DNA of 64,000 nucleotides from Chitinispirillales bacterium (GTDB lineage Bacteria; Fibrobacterota; Chitinivibrionia; Chitinivibrionales; Chitinispirillaceae): NCBI GenBank assembly GCA_031254105.1, contig JAIRVB010000027.1, positions 62,001 to 126,000 of the forward strand, read 5' to 3'. Shown piece by piece: positions 17,634 to 25,464 of this stretch (position 1 is its first letter; each line of letters starts with the position of its first letter). The notes under the pieces were generated by a model. It saw only the letters and a program-made list of their open reading frames with translations, ran no database searches and was not told where the DNA came from. The position numbers and the translations under genes were made by a program.

Positions 17634-17755
17634 TACCTAGTCAATATAGTTTATTCACAAAATGCGAAGATACTATTTTTTTGAATTTTAAACTTCTTTT
17701 GTCTTTCGCATTCATTCTTCTCTAGGTTTTGCTTTTGGTTGTGTCGCGCACGGCT

Positions 17756-17765
17756 TGCATACAAC
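17756..17765. repeat. Inverted copy of GTTGTATGCA bordering the R-M gene
   Basis: TGCATACAAC here is the exact complement of GTTGTATGCA at 14351-14360. The neighbouring GGC also extends the match with one extra base between. The two copies face each other across the restriction-modification gene, as the ends of a transferred cassette would. Confidence 0.6.
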
Positions 17766-17771
17766 TCCTTA

Positions 17772-17898
17772 ATATACGCAATAACCACATTCTACACATC
17801 TCTCCAAATATAATAAATGCTTGTCAGTAACACTGTTTTTTCACAAAAACCTCAATTTTAGGTATGATGTACATTTTGTATACCATTATTGCGTATAT
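17772..17898. repeat. 13-bp perfect inverted repeat
   Basis: ATATACGCAATAA at 17772-17784 and its exact complement at 17886-17898 are separated by 101 nt. They lie just outside the inverted TGCATACAAC element, on the side away from the R-M gene. This may be a small non-autonomous element or an insertion scar. Confidence 0.55.
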
Positions 17899-17957
17899 CC
17901 AATTGACAATACAAAATACGCATGTTATGCAAAGGGGAGTGCCATACTTAAAACCAA

Positions 17958-18060
17958 AAGTCAACTGCAAGATTTATTTGAGCAAACATTTTATCTGCGG
18001 ACAAATAGGAATTTGCCCGCTTCAATTGCATCTTTTCAACCCCCCAAGTCAACTGCAAGA
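17958..18060. repeat. 15-bp direct repeat, two copies
   Basis: AAGTCAACTGCAAGA occurs at 17958-17972 and again at 18046-18060, with a further shared GAGCAAAC a few bases downstream of each. The copies are 88 nt apart. No open frame supports a coding origin. Confidence 0.6.
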
Positions 18061-18163
18061 GGCGTTCGAGCAAACGTCTTGCCCACTACGATTAGGTACC
18101 CGTCTGCGCAAATACCATTTCTCATCCCATAAAAACCCAGCCCAGAAGGCGTAATACACTATT

Positions 18164-18186
18164 GATGGATGTAGTCCATCGATTTT
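18164..18186 (+). terminator. Weak hairpin followed by T residues
   Basis: GATGGA (18164-18169) pairs with TCCATC (18175-18180) around a 5-nt loop, followed by GATTTTT. The stem is short. It lies about 100 nt upstream of the GT2 gene and could be a weak terminator or a leader structure. Confidence 0.3.
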
Positions 18187-18283
18187 TGCGTGAGCTTTAT
18201 AAAAACGGGAACGGTTTTGGCTTATCATCAAAAGATATGGAGAGTCTACACATCTTTTCTGCTTGAGACCGGAGAGTGTAAAA

Positions 18284-19198
18284 ATGCAGTTCAAAAGGGA
18301 AAAACTAGATTTGGTACTTATTACTCCGGCGCGCAATGAAGCGGCTTTTATAGAGGGAACTATAAAGTCTGTCATAACCCAAACCCTCAAACCCAAACGC
18401 TGGATAATTGTGAGCGACGGCTCTACCGATGATACCGATTCTATAGTGGCTAAGTACGCGGAAAAACACAGTTGGATCGAGCTTGTGAGAAGGCCTGAAC
18501 GCAAAGACAGGCAGTTTGCCGCCAAAGTACACTCCTTTAACGCCGGATATGAAAAATTAAAACATATTCAATATGATTTGATAGGTAACTTAGACGCGGA
18601 CGTAACATTTGAGCCCGCATATCTGGAATTTTTAGTGAATCAATTCACAAGTGATAATAACCTTGGCGTTGCGGGGACTCCGTTTATGGAAGACGGAGTA
18701 CTTGTTTATGATCACGGATACATAGATCAGAACCATGTCAGCGGCGCTTGTCAAATTTTTCGCAAAGAGTGTTTTGAACAGATTGGCGGATATACTCCGA
18801 TTAAAGGCGGCGGTATCGACTGGACGGCTGTTACATCCGCGCGTATGATGGGCTGGCGTACCTGGACGTTTACGGAGAAAGTGTTTCATCATCACCGTAA
18901 GATGGGTACCGGAAACGGTTCGTTCCTTATGTCGCGCTTTCGTCACGGACAAAAGGATTATTATTTAGGCGGACATCCGCTCTGGCAGCTTATGCGGGGA
19001 GTTTTCCAGATGACACGCAAACCCTATCTGCTTGGCGGAGCGTTTTTAATGCTTGGATATGCCCATGGGGTAGTGTTCAGGGTGAAACGTCCGCTCTCTA
19101 AAGAGCTTATAAATTTTCACCGCTCCGAACAGATGGAACGGGTGAGCGCACTGGCAGCGAAAATTTTTGGACGGGTAAAAAACAAAATGCAGAAATAA
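18284..19198 (+). CDS. Glycosyltransferase family 2
   Basis: 304 aa, GT-A fold. The N-terminus reads LVLITPARNEAAFIEGTIKSV followed by VSDGSTDDT, the nucleotide-binding start of GT2 enzymes. NLDADVTFEP carries the DxD metal site, and GGIDWTAVTSARMMGWRTW is the acceptor-side region. A hydrophobic segment near residue 255 may associate with the membrane. ATG 18284 is chosen because GGAGAG lies 7-8 nt upstream; an in-frame TTG 21 nt earlier is unlikely. The last three residues (MQK) and the stop codon are encoded by the left arm of a 32-bp dispersed repeat, so the native C-terminus was probably altered by its insertion. Confidence 0.88.
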   Translation: MQFKREKLDLVLITPARNEAAFIEGTIKSVITQTLKPKRWIIVSDGSTDDTDSIVAKYAEKHSWIELVRRPERKDRQFAAKVHSFNAGYEKLKHIQYDLIGNLDADVTFEPAYLEFLVNQFTSDNNLGVAGTPFMEDGVLVYDHGYIDQNHVSGACQIFRKECFEQIGGYTPIKGGGIDWTAVTSARMMGWRTWTFTEKVFHHHRKMGTGNGSFLMSRFRHGQKDYYLGGHPLWQLMRGVFQMTRKPYLLGGAFLMLGYAHGVVFRVKRPLSKELINFHRSEQMERVSALAAKIFGRVKNKMQK

Positions 19199-19297
19199 TA
19201 ATGCAGAATGCAGAAATAAAAAACAAGAGAACGTAAAGGATGCTGTTTTAAGTTTTATGGTTTTGATTTCTGCATTCTGCATTATTATTTCTGCATT
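19186..19297. repeat. Dispersed MQK repeat, full hairpin copy with perfect 32-bp arms
   Basis: The left arm 19186-19217 (AATGCAGAAATAATAATGCA and on) is the exact complement of the right arm 19266-19297, with a 48-nt loop. The stop codon of the GT2 gene lies in the left arm, and the ribosome site of the next gene lies just after the right arm. Related copies lie at 20479, 29589, 35854, 59623 and 62540. Confidence 0.9.
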
Positions 19298-19313
19298 AAA
19301 CAGGAGGGGTTAA

Positions 19314-20477
19314 GTGAATACGACAAAAGCATTAATCGAAACCAGCGCCGACAAAGTAGAAAAATGGGTTGAGGCGCAAAACTACCGCGGATACGAACCG
19401 TTTGACGGATTGTCATCGTTTCTTAAGCCTGTGACTATGGGTAATGTATTCGCGGAGCGGCTCCTGCAGCAGCTTGTGCGTCAGAGTCCTGTAAACTTGC
19501 GTCCGCTTTTCGGCATAAGCCGTAAGGATTCCACCAAGGGGCGTGGATACATGGCTTGGGGATACATAAGGAAATATAAGATGACGGGTGATGAACAGTA
19601 TCTTAAACGCGCCGCCGATTGCTTTGAGTGGCTTGACAAAAACAAGGCTCCGGGGTATGTGAATCATAGCTGGGGGAATCATTTTGATTTTACAAGCCGC
19701 GCGGGAAGGCTGCCCCGTCATGAACCGATTATTGTGTGGTCAAGTCTTATCGGTCAGGCGTTTCTTGACGCTTATGAGGAAGAGGGTAATAAACGGTATT
19801 TACAGATAGCGAAAAGTATATGCGGATGGATTCTTGATTTGCCGAGAGAAAAAACGGCGAGCGGAGATTGCCTGAGTTATGTGGCGTATACCCAGAGTTC
19901 TATTCATAACTCAAATATGCTTGGCGCGGGCCTGCTTGGCCGCATGGGGGCTAAGATAGGCGACAAGTATATGATCAAAGTGGCAAAATCAGCTATGGAA
20001 TACAGCTGCTCCCGTCAGCGTAAAGATGGTTCATGGTGGTATGGTGAAGGCGCGTCAACACGCTGGATTGATAACTTTCATACAGCTTATAATCTTGACA
20101 GCCTGAAATATTATATAGATTATACCGGCGATAAGGATTACTGCGGGCATCTGCAAAAAGGTTTCAAGTACTTTAAGGAAAACTTTTTTGAGGAGAGCGG
20201 AAGACCCAAATACTACCACAATCGGGCGTACCCCATTGATATACAGTGCGCAAGTCAAGCTATCGATACGCTTGCTAATTTTTCATTATACGATAAAGAG
20301 TCGCTTGATTTAGGGGTAAAAGTAGCAATGTGGACAATAAAGAATATGCAGGACGAGAAAGGCTGTTTTTACTACAGGCAATATCCCGGTTCCATAATGG
20401 CCCGCACGCCCATGCTTCACTGGGGGCAGGCTACGATGTATAAGGGGCTTTTGCATCTTGCGTCTAAACTGAAATAA
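19314..20477 (+). CDS. VpsJ-like polysaccharide biosynthesis protein, (alpha/alpha)6-barrel
   Basis: 387 aa. Repeated helical hairpins with GYMAWGYIRKYKMTGDEQYL, IIVWSSLIGQAFLDAYE, WWYGEGASTRWIDNFHTAY and ARTPMLHWGQATMYKGL resemble the six-hairpin (alpha/alpha)6 toroids of VpsJ and related proteins in exopolysaccharide clusters. Such folds often belong to glycoside hydrolases or lyases, but no catalytic acid can be assigned here. No signal peptide is seen, so it is cytoplasmic. Start: GTG 19314, with AGGAGGGG 5-6 nt upstream. It lies between a GT2 and a flippase, so it belongs to the second glycan block. Confidence 0.7.
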   Translation: MNTTKALIETSADKVEKWVEAQNYRGYEPFDGLSSFLKPVTMGNVFAERLLQQLVRQSPVNLRPLFGISRKDSTKGRGYMAWGYIRKYKMTGDEQYLKRAADCFEWLDKNKAPGYVNHSWGNHFDFTSRAGRLPRHEPIIVWSSLIGQAFLDAYEEEGNKRYLQIAKSICGWILDLPREKTASGDCLSYVAYTQSSIHNSNMLGAGLLGRMGAKIGDKYMIKVAKSAMEYSCSRQRKDGSWWYGEGASTRWIDNFHTAYNLDSLKYYIDYTGDKDYCGHLQKGFKYFKENFFEESGRPKYYHNRAYPIDIQCASQAIDTLANFSLYDKESLDLGVKVAMWTIKNMQDEKGCFYYRQYPGSIMARTPMLHWGQATMYKGLLHLASKLK

Positions 20478-20478
20478 T

Positions 20479-20510
20479 AATGCAGAAATAATAATGCAGA
20501 ATGCAGAGAT
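20479..20510. repeat. Dispersed MQK repeat, single arm
   Basis: 32 nt matching the left arm at 19186-19217 with one mismatch near the end (GAGAT for GAAAT). No complementary right arm follows. The ATG used by the flippase gene (20494) lies within it. Confidence 0.9.
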
Positions 20511-22038
20511 AAAACAAAAAAATCTCAAAGAAAACATATTTGATACCGATCACCTCAAAGGAAATTTAAAATCCAGAGCGGTGAGAGGCGGCGGCATAGT
20601 CATATTTGCCAGAACAGTGGATTTTATCGCCCACACTGTGGGAACCATTGTCCTGGCAAGACTCCTTTTGCCCGCAGATTTTGGTTTACTTGCGATGGTG
20701 CTTACCATTACCGGATTTTTTGTACTCTTTAAGGATTTGGGTCTCAGCGACGCCACTGTTCAGAGTGAAAAAATCAATCATAGACAGGTTAGCACGCTGT
20801 TCTGGATCAATGTTCTTTTTTCAGCGTTGATTATAGTATTAATTGTCATCATATCGCCGTTTGTAGCCAATTTTTATAATGAACCGCGGCTTGCGAAAAT
20901 AGTGGTGATCTCCGCGTTCTCCTTCATCTTTGCCGGTTTGTCTACTCAGCATCTCGCGCTCCTTAAACGCAATATGAAATTTAAACAGATCGCAAGCATT
21001 GAAATTATCGCAGCTATAGGCAGCATAACTATCGCGCTTGTCATGGCTCTGCGGGGATTTGGTTACTGGGCTCTTGTAGCGAGGCCCATAATTTTGGCTG
21101 TATTGACAATGGCGGGCGTATGGTTCTTTTGTCCGTGGCGTCCCGGGCTTCCGGCGCGCCGCTCAGGCGTCAAGGGTCTTATTCGTTTTGGGGCCGGCAC
21201 CATGGGTTTTTATGTTGTCAACTATTTCGCCAGAAACACAGACAAAGCGCTAATAGGCTGGGCTATCGGGCCTATTGCGCTTGGGTTTTATCATAAAGCT
21301 TATCATCTGTTCATTTTGCCTGTCAGTCAATTTTCAATTCCTCTGCAAAGTGTGGCTGTCACGACTCTCACAAAACTCAGGAATGAACCGGAACGTTATA
21401 AAGCATATTTTGTCAAGGCGATAGCCCTCCTGTCATTTGCCGGAATGCCGATGAGTACTTACCTGGCTGCTCTTGGCCGTGACGTCATCCTGCTGCTTCT
21501 GGGCCCGCGCTGGATGGAGGCAGCGGATATATTCGCGGTTTTAGGACTTGGAGCGGGGATGCAGATCATATATGCCACTCAGGGGTGGCTGCATGTCTCT
21601 TTGGGCAGGTCAGACAGATGGTTTTGGTGGGGGTGCGTCAATTCAGTTATCATGGTACTTTTCTTTTTGGCGGGTCTTCCCTTCGGCGCTATCGGGGTTG
21701 CGGCAGGTTACACTATCAGTCTCTTTATCCTGACCGGGCCTGCTTTATGGTATGCGGGACGGCCTGTAAAGCTTACTTTACGTGAGATAGTTTCCGGAGT
21801 GTGGAGAATCTATTTAGCGGCCCTTGCGGCAGGGATTTTTACGTGGGTTTTAGTCAGGACTTTTGCGGATATAAATATTTTTTACCGGCTTTCGTTTTGT
21901 TCCGCTGCTTTCATGATTGTATATCTGCTCTCTGTTGCAATTCTCTCATGGAGCTTTGAGCCGCTTGTACGTTATTGGAAACTTTTTTTGCTTTTTATAC
22001 CTGTGAAAAAAGCTAAAGCTCAGGCGGCGTCTGAATAA
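20494..22038 (+). CDS. Polysaccharide flippase, MOP/Wzx family
   Basis: 514 aa with about 12-14 transmembrane segments from residue 33 on. The family opening is recognisable as LKSRAVRGGG, then LARLLLPADFGLLAMV, followed by GFYHKAYHLFILPVSQFS near the centre. It would translocate lipid-linked oligosaccharide across the inner membrane for the neighbouring glycosyltransferases. The first residues, MQNAEIK, are encoded by a dispersed repeat (20479-20510). No Shine-Dalgarno precedes this ATG, whereas neighbours have strong ones, and no better start lies between it and the conserved region. The gene may therefore depend on coupling to the upstream gene, whose stop is 16 nt away. Confidence 0.88.
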   Translation: MQNAEIKQKNLKENIFDTDHLKGNLKSRAVRGGGIVIFARTVDFIAHTVGTIVLARLLLPADFGLLAMVLTITGFFVLFKDLGLSDATVQSEKINHRQVSTLFWINVLFSALIIVLIVIISPFVANFYNEPRLAKIVVISAFSFIFAGLSTQHLALLKRNMKFKQIASIEIIAAIGSITIALVMALRGFGYWALVARPIILAVLTMAGVWFFCPWRPGLPARRSGVKGLIRFGAGTMGFYVVNYFARNTDKALIGWAIGPIALGFYHKAYHLFILPVSQFSIPLQSVAVTTLTKLRNEPERYKAYFVKAIALLSFAGMPMSTYLAALGRDVILLLLGPRWMEAADIFAVLGLGAGMQIIYATQGWLHVSLGRSDRWFWWGCVNSVIMVLFFLAGLPFGAIGVAAGYTISLFILTGPALWYAGRPVKLTLREIVSGVWRIYLAALAAGIFTWVLVRTFADINIFYRLSFCSAAFMIVYLLSVAILSWSFEPLVRYWKLFLLFIPVKKAKAQAASE

Positions 22039-22056
22039 CTTTCGGCTCTCTCATTT

Positions 22057-22452
22057 TTATTTACCATCTCTAAGCAACCTCAATATCTCTTCTTCGGTAT
22101 CTAAATCATAGTCACCGGTATATCCGTTTCTGTGATAAACGACACCATTTTTATAGTTGCGTAATATGTATTCTGAAAATTTTTCAATGCCGTCTTCTTT
22201 AATACATTTCACAAATGTTTTAAGTCTCAAATGTTCATCATTGAACATATCTTTACCGCAAGAAAAATCCGGACATTCCCAACATCCTGTAAAACCATTT
22301 TCTATACAACAATCATGTTGAAAACATCCTTCTTCCGATGATCTCTTTCCGCAATGATTGGCTGAACGGCAGTCACAACTACCATCAGAGCGGCATAAAT
22401 TACACAATAAGCCGCAATAGGCTATTGATTTTTTAATTTGTTCAATTGTCAT
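22057..22452 (-). CDS. DUF3795-type cysteine-rich protein
   Basis: 131 aa. The N-terminal half is packed with cysteines: CGLLCNLC, SCDC, NHCGKR, CFQHDCCIENGFTGCWECPDFSC. This matches the DUF3795 pattern, thought to bind zinc or an iron-sulfur centre. The C-terminal half is helical (FVKCIKEDGIEKFSEYI). The function is unknown for the family. It lies convergent with the flippase, 18 nt from its stop. No clear ribosome site is visible. The domain call comes from the cysteine spacing and general resemblance. Confidence 0.65.
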   Translation of the reverse strand: MTIEQIKKSIAYCGLLCNLCRSDGSCDCRSANHCGKRSSEEGCFQHDCCIENGFTGCWECPDFSCGKDMFNDEHLRLKTFVKCIKEDGIEKFSEYILRNYKNGVVYHRNGYTGDYDLDTEEEILRLLRDGK

Positions 22453-22494
22453 TGCTTAGCAATAACTAATTTTTCCCATATTTTATAGCCTCAT

Positions 22495-22962
22495 TCAAAT
22501 TTCCCCCAAAATATCGCTGAGAAACTTATGTGGTCTCATTACAACATGCTTGCCGTGTGTATCTTTTTCGAGTGAATCAAAAAAATTATCCCAACATCCG
22601 ATAAAAATATCTATAAAGTTCTCAGTATTCCCTCTGTTAATAAAACGCTTTCGGTAAATTTCTTTAGCGTCCCTTTTAGGATAACACAAGGTATACGGTA
22701 TTTTGTCCTTTCTTAATAACCTCAAAACCGATAAATCAGGTGGAATGAGAATCACGTTTTCCTCATTGAGAACTGTTTTGATTGCCTCAACGTAATTTTC
22801 AGGATAATCCATCCGCATGGTATTATCAGGATTGGCTTTTCCTGCCTCAATTTCACCCTCGTTGCAATCAGGGTCTAAGTGATATTTATAAAGTACAATA
22901 TCGCTCCTTACCTGTCCAGCGGGTGGGATGTTTTCATTGCAAAAAACACTCATGCACAGCAA
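22495..22962 (-). CDS. Hypothetical protein, possibly N-terminally truncated nucleotide-kinase-like
   Basis: 155 aa, no certain family. The second half, NVILIPPDLSVLRLLRKD then YTLCYPKRDAKEIYRKRF and RGNTENFIDIFIGCWDNF, reads like the nucleotide-binding C-terminal part of small kinase-like proteins seen in Firmicutes and phages, where LCYP and RGN segments follow a P-loop. No GxxxxGK motif is present in the 40 residues upstream, so either the N-terminus has been lost or the protein is not a kinase. Residues 20-45 are acidic and Asn/Asp-rich. A+T-rich, with no ribosome site seen; it may be decaying. Confidence 0.4.
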   Translation of the reverse strand: MLCMSVFCNENIPPAGQVRSDIVLYKYHLDPDCNEGEIEAGKANPDNTMRMDYPENYVEAIKTVLNEENVILIPPDLSVLRLLRKDKIPYTLCYPKRDAKEIYRKRFINRGNTENFIDIFIGCWDNFFDSLEKDTHGKHVVMRPHKFLSDILGEI

Positions 22963-23110
22963 TTAACCAATGGTTTTAAATTTGCGGTAACATCACAATT
23001 GCGCAAATTTGCAAAATTGTCAGACAGACAGGTTTTATCATAAAAATGATTGATCAAATAAAAAAATGACATTTGCAGTTTTGGCTTGAGTTATCTTATT
23101 TAATAATTGG

Positions 23111-23359
23111 GTGAGTTCTCCAGATACTGAATTTAATCTGCGCTTATTAAAGAATGAGGTTAGTGTGGAAGAGATAATACCGGATTTCATGGAGATGAAC
23201 TGTGATGAGATTGACAGGATATTTCTTCCGAAAAATGCGTTTTGCGATGCGCTAAAAACTCCTATCTCCGGAATTGCTCCTCCGCAGGGCAGTCCGTTTT
23301 TGGGTGAAACAAAAAGCATGGAACAAATATTAAAGAAAATGCCCACTATATACAAATAA
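23111..23359 (+). CDS. Small hypothetical protein, 82 aa
   Basis: GTG-started frame of 82 aa: MSSPDTEFNLRLLKNEVSVEE near the start, then RIFLPKNAFCDALKTPISGI and a Lys-rich end. The composition is protein-like, but there is no recognised family and no ribosome site. It lies 19 nt before an interrupted gene and may be its partner or another remnant of the same degraded module. Confidence 0.35.
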   Translation: MSSPDTEFNLRLLKNEVSVEEIIPDFMEMNCDEIDRIFLPKNAFCDALKTPISGIAPPQGSPFLGETKSMEQILKKMPTIYK

Positions 23360-23378
23360 ATTATGCGGAATACTAAAT

Positions 23379-23813
23379 TTGGAAGAAGCCCAAAGAGGCT
23401 TGGATACACTATTTAGTTCTCCAAATTATATAATCGAAAAAGCAAAATTATATAGAGAAAAATCTTCTTTCCAAGATTTGGAAAAAGAGATCCCATATTA
23501 TTACTTCATATTAAAAAATTTTATTGCGGTGCATGAATCGCATTTTGGAACTGTTCAGGTTTATAATGAGCACCGGATGGCTTTAGATCATTTTATCAGA
23601 GCAAAAACCAATTATTATGAGTAGCATACAAAGAGTGTAATAGGACATTTGCGCCGTGCGGTATTAGATATTGTAAAGTTGAATTGTGCCGGATTACGGA
23701 ATGAAATTGATAAAAGGCATGGGGCGATTCCTAAAAAAGCGTTTGGTTTAATCTCAAATGGAGATCATATTAAGAAGCAAAACGAAGCTGAAAATTTGCT
23801 AAATGCGGCTTGA
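23379..23813 (+). pseudogene. HEPN-like helical protein gene interrupted by an in-frame TAG
   Basis: Codons 1-81 end at a TAG (23622-23624), but the same frame continues another 62 codons to TGA at 23811-23813. The two parts join into one plausible helical protein: NEHRMALDHFIRAKTNYYE before the stop and SVIGHLRRAVLDIVKLNC after it. The arrangement of a buried ALDHF helix followed by a HLRRAxLDxxKL helix resembles HEPN/RNase-like or toxin-associated helical proteins. The initiation codon would be a TTG, without a strong ribosome site. A point mutation of a sense codon to TAG is the simplest reading; amber read-through is an alternative. Confidence 0.6.
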
Positions 23814-24046
23814 TGCGAAGATCATGCAATTGTTGCGCAAGTTGTGCGACAATTAAAATACTGCGCGGTTTGATCCTCATAAAAAGACAGTAAAAAATTC
23901 TATTCCCCCTATATGATGAGTTAGAACTATTACCCCCTGCGATACCATTTGGTACATAGCTTGCTATTTCCATAAGTAGCAATATTTCCGCGGCTGCCCA
24001 AACACAGTCCGCGCGTTGCCCGTGGTTTTAAAAGGAGGCGGCTTAG

Positions 24047-25258
24047 ATGATATTTGCGGTTGCGGGCCTTAGCTTTAAGACCGCGCCTGTAGAGGTGAGG
24101 GAGAGGCTTTCTTTTGCGGAAAGTGAGATCCCTGAGGCGCTTTCTCTTTTGCAGGCCAAGGATGATGTAATGGAAAGCATGATTCTTTCTACATGCAACA
24201 GGGTGGAGATTTATGCTTTGTTAAAAGGGTCGAGAGTTGGCTTTTTGCAGGATTTTATCAGAGACTTTCATAAATTCAGCGGCTCGCTTTCGGACATATT
24301 ATATGTAAAATCGGGTGAAAACGCTGTGAAACATTTGTGTATGGTAGCTTCGGGGCTTGATTCAATGGTTTTGGGTGAGCCTCAAATTTTTGGTCAGGTA
24401 AAGGATGCCTATGCCCGTTGTATGGAATGCAACTCCGTAGGCTACGCTTTTGAACATCTTATGTCGCAGGTGTTCAGCGTTGTAAAGAAGGTTAGAAGCC
24501 GCACAAAAATAGGGGAGAGCAACATCTCGGTAAGTTATGCTGCTGTAAAGCTTGCCCATGAGATTTTTGGCAATTTGGGAAGCTGTCGTGTAATGATTTT
24601 GGGAGCTGGAGAGATGGGGGAGCAGACAGTCCGCAGTCTCATAAGTCATGGCTCTAATAATATTATAGTTGCTAACCGCACATTTTCAAAAGCTGTTGAA
24701 CTCGCGGAAAAATTTAAAGGCACACCCGTAATGCTTCATGAGATAGGGGAGTATCTGCCTCATACAGATATTCTCATCAGTTCGGTGAGCTCGCCTTCAT
24801 ATGTACTTAACGCCGGTGATATTAACAACCTCATCGCGGAGCGTCAAAACAGGCCGCTCTTTCTTGTTGACATCTCTGTGCCGCGCAGCCTTGATCCTGA
24901 TATCGGGTCGGTTTGCGGTTGTCATCTTTATAATATCGATGGTTTGAGAGCTATCTCGGATGCTTCGGCTGAGAGCAGGCGCTGCGAGGCTCAAAAGGCG
25001 ATTGCAATTATTGATTCCAAAAAAGAGGGAATATTTAAACACATTCGTTCTTACGACATAATTCCCACTATGGTATCAATTCGCACCAGCGCTGAACAGA
25101 TAAGAAAAGATGGTCTTAAGAGATCTACAGGCATGCTTGATCTTTCGGAGAAGGAGTTGGAGCATGTTGATTCTCTGACCCGCTCTATAGTGAATAAAAT
25201 TCTGCATGATTCGGAAGTAAAGTTCAGGGAATATTCGAATACTTTGAAGAAAGTTTAA
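24047..25258 (+). CDS. hemA: Glutamyl-tRNA reductase
   Basis: 403 aa, the normal length. Catalytic Cys50 lies in ILSTCNRVEIYA, and MVLGEPQIFGQVKDAY is the conserved glutamate-recognition and tRNA-proximal segment. ILGAGEMGEQTVRSL is the NADPH-binding Rossmann motif, and the C-terminal helices form the dimerisation domain. The enzyme reduces Glu-tRNA to glutamate-1-semialdehyde, the first step of C5 tetrapyrrole synthesis in the cytoplasm. The ATG follows AAAGGAGG, a very strong ribosome site. It is separated by about 200 nt from hemL, which uses the product. No HemX/CcsA-like neighbour is present. Confidence 0.97.
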   Translation: MIFAVAGLSFKTAPVEVRERLSFAESEIPEALSLLQAKDDVMESMILSTCNRVEIYALLKGSRVGFLQDFIRDFHKFSGSLSDILYVKSGENAVKHLCMVASGLDSMVLGEPQIFGQVKDAYARCMECNSVGYAFEHLMSQVFSVVKKVRSRTKIGESNISVSYAAVKLAHEIFGNLGSCRVMILGAGEMGEQTVRSLISHGSNNIIVANRTFSKAVELAEKFKGTPVMLHEIGEYLPHTDILISSVSSPSYVLNAGDINNLIAERQNRPLFLVDISVPRSLDPDIGSVCGCHLYNIDGLRAISDASAESRRCEAQKAIAIIDSKKEGIFKHIRSYDIIPTMVSIRTSAEQIRKDGLKRSTGMLDLSEKELEHVDSLTRSIVNKILHDSEVKFREYSNTLKKV

Positions 25259-25294
25259 TGATAAATGAGCAAGTGAATATTCGAATTGTGTTAT

Positions 25295-25403
25295 TACCGC
25301 GAAGGCGGTACCTGTGTTTATCAGGTTGTAAGGCGGTCCAATGTTTCTATCCTTGTATTTAGTGGAAAACGAAACAATGGATCCCTGCCTGCGCGGGGAT
25401 GAC
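25295..25403. repeat. REP-like palindromic element between hemA and hemL
   Basis: It contains the hairpin TACCGC-GAAG-GCGGTA (25295-25310) and, further on, CCCTGCCTGCGCGGGGATGACG in two parts, the common dispersed palindrome style. Similar GCGAAGGC hairpins occur at 32341-32360 and 51637-51652. It could stabilise hemA mRNA or act as an intergenic terminator. Confidence 0.65.
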
Positions 25404-25438
25404 GAGAATTCTTAGGTGTATGATATATCGTGCGTACC

Positions 25439-25455
25439 AATAATCATTACTAAAA
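25439..25455 (+). promoter_or_regulatory. Recurrent 17-nt motif upstream of hemL
   Basis: AATAATCATTACTAAAA. An identical 17-mer lies at 59775-59791. In both places a TTG start codon begins exactly 9 nt after the motif, with a purine-rich ribosome site between. A close relative is at 60857-60873. Function unknown. Confidence 0.5.
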
Positions 25456-25464
25456 AAGGATAGC

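Larger units (their letters stand above)
17634..18283. other. Intergenic region with several repeats, no supported gene
   Basis: 650 nt between divergent genes. It holds the inverted TGCATACAAC (17756-17765), a 13-bp inverted pair (17772-17784 and 17886-17898), a 9-bp inverted pair around 17873-17917, a 15-bp direct repeat (17958-17972 and 18046-18060), and a hairpin followed by T residues at 18164-18186. Short open frames here lack ribosome sites and look non-coding. Confidence 0.6.

Noticed and set aside
17821-18154. Two overlapping frames of about 100 codons upstream of the GT2 gene
   Set aside because: No ribosome site, biased composition caused by repeats in the region, and they overlap each other; treated as non-coding.
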